Source: Ixodes scapularis
Taxonomy: Eukaryota; Arthropoda; Arachnida; Ixodida; Ixodidae
DNA length: 64,000 bases
Assembly (NCBI RefSeq): GCF_016920785.2
Contig: NW_024609836.1
Coordinates: forward strand, 61,173,930-61,237,929
Direction of reading: 5' to 3'
A program made the position numbers and the translations under genes. Below are positions 22,300-32,280 of this stretch, piece by piece (position 1 is the stretch's first letter; every line of letters begins with the position of its first letter). The notes under the pieces are model-generated. The model was not told where the DNA came from and did no database searches. It saw only the letters and a program-made list of their open reading frames with translations.

Positions 22300-24300
22300 T
22301 TATGCAACAGCTGCGCCGGATTCAACAAAACTGGTTTTTAACCCCGTTTCTGGAGAACTGTAGCCCGAAACAACCCATTTCCGTTTGAACCCGTTCCGTT
22401 TCAACCCTATCGCGAAATGACCTTGCCGCTCTAATTTCTCCCGTTTCGACCCATTCTCGAAACGACCTTCCCGTTTGAACTCGTCCCGTTTCGACCCATT
22501 TCTGAAGCGCCCTTCACACTTGAAACCCGTCCCGTTTCATCCCGTTCCCGAAATGCCCTTCTCATTTGAACCCGTACCCAAAACACCCTTTGCGTATGAA
22601 CCCGTCCCGTTTCAAGCCATTTTGAAAAGGCACCGCACATCTCAACCTTTTAGGGAAAAGTTTCAATCGTTCTATCCCTGGTTGGCGCACCTCTTCCGCT
22701 TAAAATTATATGTTCTGAAATGTGTTTGCATGTCAACTTTCAGACAAGCTTCAACCACTTAACACGTTTTTTTTTTTTTTCAAGATGGTTTTTAAAACGT
22801 TCATCCGCGAAACGGATTGTACACTGCACGGCACTGGCTGCATTTACATGAATGCGACCGATAGCGCATCAAATTGAAATTTGCCTATTTTGATTTGGGT
22901 AGAATTCGAAGAAGTAAAAAGACAGGGTGCGTGTGCTTTTTCCCTGATCGATTCGAGGCGCTACCCGATCGCATCCATATAAACATATAAACCCCGCGAC
23001 TGTTACCCCAAACACGACGCTGTCGATTTTTTTTTTTTAATTTTCCTTCGAATTTTTATTATTATAGGCACCAAAGTTTAACGCTTAGGTTAGTGGCCCA
23101 GATCAGTACTTTTAGAAAAATTAATAGTTTTGATGGCAGCCTTTTGATTCTATGAAATAAACAGCAAAAACCGACGATTGCTTGTTCAAGCTAACATTGT
23201 CGTGCTCTGTATAATAAGGGAGTCGTAGAATGATGTCCGCAAGTATTTTGGGTAAGCTAACGACGCGATAGTTTTTTTTTTTATATAGAGCCACTTTATT
23301 TAGAGCAACCAATGTGCTTGCGTACGTTATTCTAAAACTCTCTAATAGCGAACTAGATATTTTGGAGAGCGATACATCAGACAGGTTGACAGACGTGGGA
23401 TTGTGACTTTATTTTATTTTTGCATTATTAAATACTCAACCCTCGCGAGCACAGGAAACTATCATAGACCAGAAAATGCCGTCGGCTTGTTGAGGAAGTC
23501 GAACAGAGAAATCGTGCCACCAAAAAGGCGACACTCCAATCGTGCTGGTGTGCGGTCCTTGCTGACCCACTTACGCCCCCTCGCCCGCACGGCATCACCG
23601 TTTGCAAGCCGCTGGAAAAATATCCTTGTCAAGGCCTCATCTCGTTTGATCAGATCATTGAAGTTGTACTGTACATGCTCGGTTGAGCACTCCCTGACGC
23701 CGCCTTTATCTTTCGTTGCCAAAACTCAATGTTGTTTTTGGTTCGCGGTCCTCGTTTTGCGTAGCCGTTCGAGCGATGAATTGAGAATAGCCATTCATCA
23801 GGTGCTATCGAAACAGTCAAGCCTGAATGAAGCCATTCTGCGCCGGTCAAATCAATAACTGCAATGCTCGCTTGTAGCACTGCAGACACAACAAACACCA
23901 GAAAAGCGTAAAAAAGAAGTGACTACTGGTGGTCAAATCTCCGAGGTTGTTTCGGGAGAGGGCGAAATGAGGTCACCAGGGACGACAGACACTGGACGCC
24001 CGAATCGACCCAACTGATAACGAACACTGGTCGAAGCGGGAAGGTTGTTTCGGGATAAGACGAAATGGGAAAAGAGGAAACAGGAAGGTCGTTTTGAGCC
24101 GGGTCAAAACAGGAAGGTACAAACGGGAAGGTGGATATGGGAATGGGTCGAAACGGGAACCACCGGGATGGGAATGCGTCGAAACGGGACGAGTTCATAC
24201 GGGAATGGGTTGTTTCGGGCGAGACCCATGGCGACAGCTGCGTCGGCTCCAACAAAACCGGTTTTTACCCAGTCTTGTAGGAGCCCACGCAGCTGTTGCT
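22300..24300. mobile_element. Foldback element with inverted 45-bp minisatellite arms
   Basis: Outer ends contain GCAACAGCTGCG (about 22297) and CGCAGCTGTTGC (about 24289) as inverted termini, each followed inward by a CAACAAAAC/GGTTTTTA block. The left arm (22370-22660) is a degenerate tandem of a ~45-bp unit containing CCCGTTTGAACCCGTCCCGT and TTCGACCCATT. The right arm (23930-24230) has the same motifs in reverse complement (AATGGGTCGAAACGGGA). The central ~1.25 kb is unique and non-palindromic. This is the architecture of FB/Galileo-type foldback transposons. Both arms, read inward, encode a degenerate 15-residue repeat containing NSSRFDPF (plus frame 22475-22762, minus frame 23923-24255). 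No transposase is recognised. Confidence 0.75.
23403..23898 (-). other. Open frames in the foldback core, unidentified
   Basis: The core holds three overlapping frames: plus 23403-23858 (151 codons), minus 23462-23722 (86 codons) and minus 23650-23898 (82 codons). The minus pair could be two pieces of one frameshifted frame (ending DLIKRDEALTRIFFQRLANG then AVRARGRKWVSKD). I recognise no family. It could be a captured or decayed element gene, or chance in a GC-richer patch. Confidence 0.25.
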
Positions 24301-25718
24301 ATTCGCGACTCCAACTAACTATAGGTGGCGCCACTCATTTTCCAAAATAGCGGTTATAGTGAGGGTCGGAGATGCGTGCCGCCGCTGAACCTGTCTAGTG
24401 TGCTGGCTTCACTGAGCGACACAAATTATTTCTGGTAATACGAGGAAGATAGGGTGTTACGAGCGCAGGTCACCTCTTTACCATGAAAACAAGAACAGCG
24501 TGTAACGTAATATTTACGCAAGGATTCGCGTTTTAATTCTGGAGCGAAACCGTAACTAGCCTCTATTTTGTATCTAATTTCTCTATATAGGTTTTAATTT
24601 CTAATTCTTTCATAACTCAAGATGTGTCTCACATCGTAGATATTTAGTTAGAGAAGTTGTTCGCGGAAACTTTATCTTGTGACATACATGTTCAATCCAG
24701 GCTGATATTTGTAGTTGTTGAAAAAATAAGTGCTGATATTTGTGCGTCCTCGCTGCCTTTTCTCGCTCAGACAATTGTCATGGGAAATAATGAAATGCGG
24801 GCCTTTATATAGTTTTTTTTTGTATTTAGATGATTAAGTGGTTTAACATTATTCGCAGCACAAGAATAAGCGAATGATTCCAATTTTTACAATATGTCCA
24901 GAATAAATATAAATTAATAAACACGGTTCTCACTGCAACAACCCAAAGACGGAATCCGAGTCAGACAGCGGAAGTGTATGTGTGTGTGTGTTTTATAGCA
25001 ACGCGTGATGCATAGGACTATACATTACATTCAGAGTTTAACAGTCTGTCTATCTTGATAACGATGTCAGAGTTTTTTATACGCTAAAAAGAAAACAAAA
25101 TTAACCTTTCTGGAAAGACTATTATGGTTAAATGGCATATGTTCTTGACATTGGCGTGAACTGGGGGCATACATTGCCGCGATATGTATTATGAATAATA
25201 ATAATGTTAAAATGCAGATATTTTGATACGTAATTTTTCAAGCTCTTATCTAATTTGTTGCTTATGATTCAATTCGAACGCGTGAACAATTATGACAATC
25301 AAAAGTGTGCTAATTATCATCACTGGTGCCAATTGCATCATTTTTAATTACCAAGTAATAAAATAAAAATAGTCTAAAATCAATGAAAACATTCTGACTA
25401 ATGTGAAAAATTAATGTATAATTACATTAATTGTGGGTAAAGTATAATTTGTTATCAAAGTTATGATTTTTGACAATAGGCAAAACGTCCGAAGTCGCCG
25501 CCAATATCCTTCCAGACCAAATGGCGAAAAGTAAAAAAATAAATAAAAATAAAGTTTTTGTTTTTTAACTACCAATTGTTTTCATAACATTTAGTTACTT
25601 TCATTTTTACTTTCCGTCATGCTGCCAATTTCAGCCTTTCCAGTTCGAAGGAACGCCTACCTGCTTGCACGTCTGCTCACTGCAGCACGTTTCGTTTGCG
25701 TTGGAAGCCGGTCAAACA
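24301..25718. other. Intergenic, no supported gene
   Basis: Very AT-rich with a short GT microsatellite at about 24977-24992. No frames of note and no recognisable repeats. Confidence 0.6.
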
Positions 25719-25932
25719 GTGGTGAGTTTTAGTATTGCGTATACGAGCGAACGCAAGCGCTGTGTGTTCGCGTTAGCTTTGCGTGTTGCATACTGCGCGT
25801 GCGCGAGCCCAAAATTGCGGTCTTAGATGGCGCATGGCGATGAGGCGCACGCAGAACGTAGGGCACGCAACTACATAACACAAACGCACAGCGCTTTGGT
25901 TTGCTTCTATGCGCAATACTAAACCTCTCCAG
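25719..25932. mobile_element. Hairpin MITE of ~214 bp
   Basis: Inverted arms of about 85 bp surround a short centre. The left reads GAGTTTTAGTATTGCGTATA then AAGCGCTGTGTGTTCGCGTT; the right ends AACACAAACGCACAGCGCTT then TATGCGCAATACTAAACCTC. Arms are about 80% alike by eye. No coding capacity. The minus frame at 25729-26139 crosses it and is an artefact. Confidence 0.85.
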
Positions 25933-26840
25933 TAAGGTACAATCCCATACCGGCTGCAGCACTACGTTAGGACAGGGAAGCGTCTTGTTGGCATTCGGAA
26001 ATGACATATAGCGAGCCAGCGAGCTCCCCGTGCCCGCTGAGCAGGAGAATCGGGGGACCCTCACTAGAGCGCTTCCCGCTTCCGCCGCTGGAGGACGAGC
26101 GTCGAGCTGGAGACGCGAATAGCGACCCGTAAGTGGCAAGCCGCTGCAGTGTCACTCGGCCGGACTCGACGTAAGTGTATGAATTGTTCTTAAGACTCAT
26201 CATCCACGTCTTGCCATCGCCAGCCTTGTGCCTTGTGACGACGAGCCTTGTGACGCCAGCCTTGTGAAGAGTGCAAAGTTTCGCGCTCCCCTACGTTTCA
26301 CATGTGCTTTAGGACTTTCTAAAATTGGCTGATTTAGGTGTTTCCAACGACGCTGAGCAAATGTCTTATAGGAACTGTATGTCACTTTCTACGAATTAAA
26401 AAGGTAATTAGTAAATAAAAATGTATTATTTTGCTCCCTCGTGCTTTTTTTTTTTTTTTTTGCATTCTTTAACGTTTGTTTTGACCATACAACTGGTAGG
26501 ACTTCGTCAGTCTTCGATGAAACGCCCATTATAAATGATGAACCTACGTCAGCCCGTCTTATAATTTGTTTTCGTAAACTCTCTAGAGTGATGACGAATG
26601 ATGCGGACTTCTAGACACTAACTACGAACATCAAAAAAAAAAAAAAAAAACAAGAGCAAAAAAAAATTACCCATATTACCTTAAACAAATCGACTCCCAC
26701 ACATTTGTGGAACTTTCCCGTCCCCTGAAGTCCTGAAGTCCAGCCAACGCTCCGAGCTAATGGGACGAATCAACGTAAAAAACAGGTGTCACTGAGCTTT
26801 TCGCTTAATGACTGCTTCAGCGATGGAAGAACATGTACAT
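25933..26840. other. Intergenic, short tandem block, no supported gene
   Basis: AGCCTTGTGACG-type units repeat three to four times at about 26222-26272. Poly(T) at 26448-26461 and poly(A) at 26633-26650. The minus frames 25967-26203 and 26200-26385 match nothing known. Confidence 0.55.
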
Positions 26841-26844
26841 AACC

Positions 26845-26990
26845 ATAGCAAACACTATGGCGGTGCCCTTTTGACGGCGTCTGATTTGATCCATCATTTT
26901 ATAGCGTGGGCAGCGTGTCAACTTAAGGCGAAAGGAAGTATGGCAGCCATAACCGTAGGCCGCGCATAATTTAAAGTTTCTCATTGTCAC
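26845..26990 (+). repeat. Diverged copy of the CCAATCA...GAAGTATA repeat
   Basis: The order TGATTTGATCCATCA, TAGCGTGGGCAGCGTG, AACTTAAGGCGAAAGGAAGT parallels 49030-49090 (TGATTGGTTCCAT, GGACTTAAGCCGAAAGGAAG). Only the right half is clear. Confidence 0.5.
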
Positions 26991-27640
26991 CCACCAGTCA
27001 ATGAGGTTTTGGCATTCGTAGGAAACACAAACTGAGGATTGAGAACAAAATGCGCCACGTCTTGCTTTTATTAGGCTGTCGGTAACAATAAGCCGTTAAA
27101 AAAAAAGAGAAAAGAAAACAATTCCGGCTTCCGGATGTCAGTGATCTTGCGGCTGGTTGGTGCTTTGTTCGCTGTCTGAATAAACAAATCTGCGCGTGCT
27201 GGATTTTGCACATCTGGACGCTGGGGAATTCTTCATAATTCGGACGACGCGCTAACGGCACGTTGCCGTTACAACGGTAAGGTGGCTGAAGCAATTACTT
27301 CGTTCACTCTTGTACGTATCATTGCGTGCAGATTTTTTGGGACTTAGGCGTCCAGTTTCAAAATTGGGCGACAAAAAAAAACAAAAAACTTAAAACTGAT
27401 TTATAAGTACCTTCGGCGTCCAGTTTCAAAATTGTTACTTTTTTGAGCAAACTGTTTTAACTGTGAAGAGTTAAAAAGCTCAAAATAGACAAGTAGAAGT
27501 AGGAAACACGAAAAGCCTCGTCTCTTTTGAGCTGAATAACCTTTTACCGTTATGAACCAACTAGCACAAACCAGTATTTTAATAGCTCTAATTGGTCTAT
27601 TCTAAAAACATACTAAAAATGTAAAACTGCCTTTGCACCA
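26991..27640. other. Intergenic, no supported gene
   Basis: A short dispersed duplication (GGCGTCCAGTTTCAAAATTG) occurs near 27348 and 27416. The minus 98-codon frame at 26998-27294 has no recognisable motif. Confidence 0.55.
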
Positions 27641-28206
27641 TTATTCGATTGCACAATGACGGAACAGCACACGACAAAACACCACGCGACAAAACAGCAC
27701 GGTCTAAATAGCACGCGACAAAACAGCACAGCGTCAAAACGGTACAACGACAGAAGAGCACGTGCCGAAACAGCACGGCGTCAAAATAGCACAGCTACAA
27801 AACAGGACAGCATCAAAAGGGCACAGCGACATAAGAGAAGGGCATCAAAGCTGCACCGCGACAAAACAGCGCAGCGTCAAAACAGGACATTGACAATATA
27901 GCTAGGGTTTGGTGTTTTCGGTTTTTATAAACCAAAAACGAAACCGAAGACAAAGTTTTCGGTTATTGCAGTGAATATTTGCAAACTCCTAAACTTTTCA
28001 GTTCTTTTTAGTTTCTTGACAAAAGCCAGTATACTTACAGCACGCATCAAAAGAGCAGAGCGCCCCCGGAGCTTCTGTTGAAAGTTGAACCGATCTAGGA
28101 GATAAGCTGAAAATTGCAAAAGGAAGTGGTCATATATTAGCCCCGAGAGCGAGCACAAGCGTCGCTGCGGTCGCCGCGCCCGGATTGGGTGAGGTGTACT
28201 GTGACG

Positions 28207-28476
28207 TCAGGGCGAGTACTCCGCTCCGCGATCTCGCATCGGCTCGCCTCCCAGCACCGGTTTCCTGGTTTGGCGTTGTGTGCCGCAAGCTCTTCGTGGA
28301 GCTGCACTTCGTTTACCTGGTGTGCAAGAAGTTGAGTTAGGCCGATATTGACGTGCTTCCGTACATTTTATAAGCCCGCTTGTCCCTTTTACCTTTAAAA
28401 TTGCGTTACAAATCCCGAAAGCTATCGGCGGAGGCGATTCCGCCGATGAACCTCCCCGTCCGTCCACACGACACAA
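28207..28476 (-). other. Frame of 89 codons shared by both 1.8-kb transposon copies, probably non-coding
   Basis: The frame (starting MCRVDGRGGSSAES) is open in copy A and in copy B (62920-63189) with identical ends. The two versions differ at about 7 of 89 residues. Roughly a dozen base differences are visible and most change the residue, so there is no sign of selection for protein. I read it as a CpG-rich subterminal region, not a gene. Confidence 0.3.
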
Positions 28477-28977
28477 GGCAATCTTGCGAGGGGTCGGTGA
28501 AGCGATGGCGCAAGCATTTGAGACGCTGGAATTCTGTTTCTTGCACGTTTATGATTTAAGACGATATTACATCCCGCTTTCAATGCATTTGAAGTGGCAT
28601 TTATATCATGGGCCTTTGGGTGGTCGGCAAATTAGCTCGCGACCCTGACTCTGCGGTGCCACTCTGCATGCGCTGGTTCGCAGATGTTTTCTTTGAAGTG
28701 CTCGTGGAACAGGGTTGTTTTACATAAATGTAGCTTCTTCGTGAATTAATTATATAGTTTATACACGTATGCAGGCATATTTCTTAGAAGCTGCACACTT
28801 ACTGGAAATTAGTTTGTATGGTAGCAGCAAAAACGGCCGAATCGCCCCCAGCTGTCTGTATGATATGTATTAACTGCCAAACTATGCACGGCAATATTTC
28901 CGTAATATGGAATGTTTATACTTTTTCCTGACATTCTTTATTCCAGCCTATTTCGAAAATACACCGTTTAGTCTGAA

Positions 28978-29217
28978 TTGTTATTTCCAATTAAAAGAGA
29001 CACTGCTGCAGGTCCCCAAAAGCTTCCTCAGCCTCCAAACACCCTACAGCTGGACTCTCTGACAACAGAGGAAAACAGGAGTAAAAGCAAGCATTCGAAC
29101 GTCTGTCCAGTGGAAGATGCAGCACTAGTAGCAGAATATATGGAACCTGTGAAGGGCGATAGTCTGCGTGAGAAAAGCTTCTGGTATTTTAACTTCAGCC
29201 GGGACAATTCGATTTAA
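28978..29217 (+). other. Frame of ~79 codons shared by both 1.8-kb transposon copies
   Basis: It contains AAGPQKLPQPPNTLQLDSLT and VKGDSLREKSFWYFNFS and has a close counterpart in copy B (minus 62184-62414). It may be a relic of a transposase exon or of captured host sequence. No family is recognised, and the copies differ by many amino-acid changes. Confidence 0.35.
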
Positions 29218-29977
29218 GTAAAATCTCAATTTTAGGGCTTAAGGGGCTAATAACGAGCTAGACACCTTCGCTTACGTTTGTTATACATTACTTGAGGGTT
29301 GATATAAACAAGTCCACAAATACCATCCGTGTAGTCCATTGAAATACTATCCGAATCCATGAAAGGTCAAATGCAAGCACTGTACTATATAATAAATGTT
29401 CCTTGCTTTTTTTTTTTTTTTTTTTTTTACTTTGCTTCTGCACTTGGGCTGTCTTACTTGTGATGTTTTCTTGATGGTCCAGACTGTATTTAACATGTTG
29501 CTCGAGCAGCATGCAGCTTTTCTGCTTCGGCGATCTTGTTTAAAAACAGAGATACAAAAAAAATAGTATACATAACCTGCCAATTCATTCAGACCATCAG
29601 CAGCATTTATTGTGCGAGATGTATATCTATAGTGGCGCTCCTGCAATTGTGGCCATATTTCTTTATTTTCATATACCAACTGTGATTCATGCGTTGCCTG
29701 CCCTGTCAACCATGTTTAAAATGTTTGTTGAAGCTTCGCCTGTAGCTGCAGGCCACACCTCAATAAAGGTTCAAATAAAAATTTACACTTCCTAAGAAAA
29801 AGACGCCAAAAAAATTAAATAGGAACGAGCGCGCCGTCAGCTAGCGTCGTCACAGCCTCCACAGGGCGACCGGGGCGAGTCGGGGAAAAATTCTCTCCTC
29901 GCCGTGACGTCACCCCGGTTCGCCGTAAGGGGGCGCCACGCGAACTTCTCGGGGCTAATAGTCAGTAACAAGCCACC

Positions 29978-29991
29978 CCCCCCCCCCCTCC
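29978..29991. repeat. Poly(C) run and C-rich tract
   Basis: About 14 C residues followed by CTCCTCACCCCTCC, just outside the right end of transposon copy A. Confidence 0.85.
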
Positions 29992-30184
29992 TCACCCCTC
30001 CAACGCCCTCGAAAATACTAAGCTTTTTATAATCAAAACCAAATTTGGAAAAATAAACGCGGCGTATTTTTGACGGTTTTATTCTGTTTAAGCCGAAAAC
30101 GCTGAACTCTAAATATAGCATACGTATGGAGTTAAGAAATGCATGTCTCAAAGTAGGCTCTGTAAAGGAATGGAGGGTCTGGGC

Positions 30185-30228
30185 CAGTTCGTCGAAAGCC
30201 AACTCGTCGAGGGTCAATTCGTCGAATC
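30185..30228. repeat. Short 15-16-bp tandem repeat
   Basis: Three units around AATTCGTCGAGGGTC (CAGTTCGTCGAAAGC, CAACTCGTCGAGGGT, CAATTCGTCGAATCC) within the foldback interior. Confidence 0.75.
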
Positions 30229-30729
30229 CGTTTTTTTGGGAGCAAGTTCGGAGTGGGGAGTATACTCGATGCGCACATGAAGGCTCCCTGGGCTGTATCG
30301 ACGCCCCCGCTGGTGCGTATTCTGGCTATTTCTCGAACAGTTCTGATAATTTTGACGCGCAAGTTTGCTGGTGATGTTGTCTACAATAAATGAATCAATA
30401 ATACGGCAATGTGCTGTCGTTATTTGTTAAAAGAAAAAAAAAGCGTGTGCGGCAACGCTTTGCTCAGCCCATGCTGTACGGTAACACGAAGTCGGTACAT
30501 GCGTGGTGTTTTGTCGCTGTGCATTTTTGACGCTGCGCTGCCTTGGCACGTGCTTTTCTGTCGCTCTGCCGTTTTGACGTTGTGCTGTTGTTTTGTCGCG
30601 TGCTATTTTGACGCGTGCTGTTTTGTCGCCATGCGGTTTTGACGTTATGCTGTTTTGACGCATGCTGTTTTGACCTTGCTGTTTTGTCGTGTGCTGTTCT
30701 GTCGCGTTCCCTTATTCGATAAGTTTATT

Positions 30730-30833
30730 AGAGAGTTTTAGGGAACCGTTTTTGCACATCCGATACGCTACGATGGGCCCTCCGGTACGCACTGCGCATG
30801 CGCTTGTCTTCTGCGATCTTACCGTAATGCGCT
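30730..30833 (+). mobile_element. Diverged partial copy of the AGAGAGTTTT hairpin MITE
   Basis: Begins AGAGAGTTTTAGGGAACCGT and continues CATCCGATACG, CCTCCGGTACGCACTGCGCA and TGCGC, in the same order as the MITE at 40442-40608. The second arm is degraded after about 30833. It carries the NRF1-like GCGCATGCGC core. It abuts the right end of the 15-bp foldback. Confidence 0.75.
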
Positions 30834-31100
30834 GGTGGAACCGTAAGGCACGACCGGCACGACCAATGGCCGACATGGACTGTCTCGCTTGGTTTGCAAA
30901 ACGGCTATTTCGCTGGCGGAGAGAGCGTGCCGTGGCTCCAACCATGAATAAAGTAAATCGTGGCAGTGCCTAGCAGGAGCGCCATGTGTGACAGCAAGTC
31001 CATAAAGTTTGAGTCAGCAAAAAAGAAAAAGAATAAAAAACAAAACGCAATAGGATTTTTTCAATAGAAATAAATTGGTGTTTAGCGTATCCGAGAAACG
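30834..31100. other. Intergenic, no supported gene
   Basis: Frames at 30689-30973 and 30712-30945 run through the MITE on opposite strands; no known domain. Confidence 0.5.
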
Positions 31101-31102
31101 TT

Positions 31103-31176
31103 TGCTCGGTAGCTCAGTGGATTGGAGCGCCAATTTCTTGAGCTCGTAGAGGAGAGTTCGAATCCCACTGGCCCAG
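31103..31176 (+). ncRNA. tRNA-like sequence, probable SINE head or tRNA pseudogene
   Basis: GGTAGCTCAGTGG (31108-31120) matches an RNA polymerase III A box, and GAGTTCGAATCCC (31154-31166) a B box at normal spacing. The D arm pairs (GCTC...GAGC). The loop TTCTTGA would give anticodon CTT, but the anticodon, T and acceptor stems do not pair well, so this is not a working tRNA. A T-run follows at 31209-31220. tRNA-derived SINEs (for example Ruka) are known in ticks; identity with any is not claimed. Confidence 0.65.
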
Positions 31177-31577
31177 ACACCTCATTTTTATTTTCTGCAT
31201 ATTATAAGTTTTTTTTTTTTTATACAAACATTGGATGTGCATTTTGAGCTCTTATCACCCATTTTTTACAGCTGCTGTTATGACAGAGGATTATCTGTAG
31301 TGGCAAAAGAGTGAGCAACAGCCTTCTGCATCAAGGCTCTGGACACTTTTTAGTTTAAAAATGATGCATGAATTAAAAATTTCTGTACAAATGCTGATCA
31401 CATATATCCTATAAAACTAGCCCTTTGAATATTGGATGATAGTTTTAATAAGTGCACAGCAGTAAAGTTACAGGTTTTCATTTATATTTTCTTCGTGGTC
31501 GTACCGTACACGGCGCAACGATCGGTACGCGGGCGAACGACCGTGATCGTCTGCTATCTGCACCGTAAGAGAGCAAC

Positions 31578-31775
31578 ATGAGCGCCGCATCTACGTCCGT
31601 CCCTCCGCCTCCTCCTCGCAAGCGGTTTACAGCAGAAGACAACATCTTTCTACTTCGGGAGGGGCTAGGCGCTACTCCTTTTTCACTCCAGCACTTTGGA
31701 ATGACGCAGCGTTGAAAAGAACTTCTCGTTGCGAGGAGCGAAGGAACGGATTGACCTAATCGTAAATAAAAATAG
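31578..31775 (+). pseudogene. Truncated Myb/SANT-like DNA-binding protein exon
   Basis: From an ATG at 31578 the frame reads a Pro-rich start, then RKRFTAEDNIFLLREGLGA. This resembles the first helix of Myb/SANT-like proteins encoded in tick genomes and by PIF/Harbinger-type transposons. The frame stops at 31713-31715. A +1 frame continues with LRGAKERIDLIVNKNR (about 31728-31775), a plausible continuation, so a deletion and a frameshift are implied. The downstream part is replaced by a LINE 3' end. The original function would be DNA binding. Family call is from memory of the motif. Confidence 0.5.
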
Positions 31776-31789
31776 AGATTTGCGACGTA

Positions 31790-32280
31790 GTGAAAGGTAC
31801 GTCATTCCAAAAATATACACACTGTATGGAAAGAAAAACAGAAACATTCCTTTATTATTTAACGAACTCCCAGAGTCCCTTATGAATATAGGATCCACTA
31901 GGGTACTAAAAAGGAAACTAAGGAATTGGTGTCAAGCATCTGAGCTGTTGATATCGCAGCCTAACCGTTGGAGATATTTCGTACTTCTATTTCATGGTTG
32001 CGTGTGTAGACTTGGCTATAAACACCTATATTTCATGCTCTAAAGTGTTCCTTTTTGTATTTATTTGTGCTGTTAATTCTGTGTTCCTTCCTTTTTTTTT
32101 TTTTTTTTTTGGTGCTGCGGAGTGTTTTTTTTTTTTTGTTACAACATGTATTCTAGTTGGTCGCCTGGCCCCACATACAAACCGAATGCTGCTTTTGTGG
32201 GCCAGCACTTTATTTTGTATGACTTGATCTTAAAATAAAAATTGAATTAAATTGAAAATTGAATTGAAAATTTAATTGAA
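31790..32280 (+). mobile_element. 3' end of a non-LTR retrotransposon
   Basis: The frame at 31729-32043 contains VIPKIYTLYGKKNRNIPLLF, NELPESL and STRVLKRKLRNWC, the usual C-terminal end of CR1/L2-like reverse transcriptases (after the palm and thumb). The 3' UTR has poly(T) tracts (32089-32110, 32127-32138) and closes with degenerate TTGAA/AATTG units (about 32239-32280). The copy is strongly 5'-truncated and appears inserted in, or joined to, the Myb/SANT relic. Confidence 0.7.

Larger units (their letters stand above)
28135..29961 (+). mobile_element. 1.8-kb TIR DNA transposon, copy A
   Basis: Bounded by short inverted ends TATTAGCCCCGAGA and TTCTCGGGGCTAATAG. The same ~1.8-kb sequence recurs in inverted orientation at 61442-63262 (copy B). 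Beyond the ~14-bp ends the two subterminal regions differ: one is CpG-rich with GTGACGTCA, the other carries GTGACGTCACCCC and GGGGGCGCCACGCG. Flanks show TA on both sides, and a longer imperfect duplication (GTCATA/GTCAGTA) is possible. No transposase domain is recognisable, so it is probably non-autonomous. A poly(T) run lies at 29408-29429. It sits inside the foldback at 27640-30720, so it inserted later than that element. Confidence 0.88.
27640..30720. mobile_element. Large foldback element with inverted 15-bp minisatellite arms
   Basis: The left arm (about 27645-27900) is a degenerate array of a ~15-bp unit around GACAAAACAGCACG. The right arm (about 30480-30712) is the same array in reverse complement (GCTGTTTTGTCGCG). 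Outer ends also mirror: GAACAGCACACGACAAAAC at 27661-27679 against GTTTTGTCGTGTGCTGTTC near 30682-30700. The arms flank about 2.6 kb that contains the 1.8-kb TIR transposon copy A. Read inward, both arms give low-complexity basic peptides with DKTAQRQN-like units (plus 27656-27901, minus 30427-30663). This is the FB/Galileo-type architecture; no transposase is recognised. Confidence 0.8.

Noticed and set aside
23403..23858. 151-codon plus-strand frame as a gene
   Set aside because: Two minus-strand frames overlap it and no domain is recognisable; kept only as an unidentified frame in the foldback core.
28207..28476. 89-codon frame conserved in both transposon copies as a real gene
   Set aside because: Most base differences between the copies change the residue, which argues against selection on a protein.
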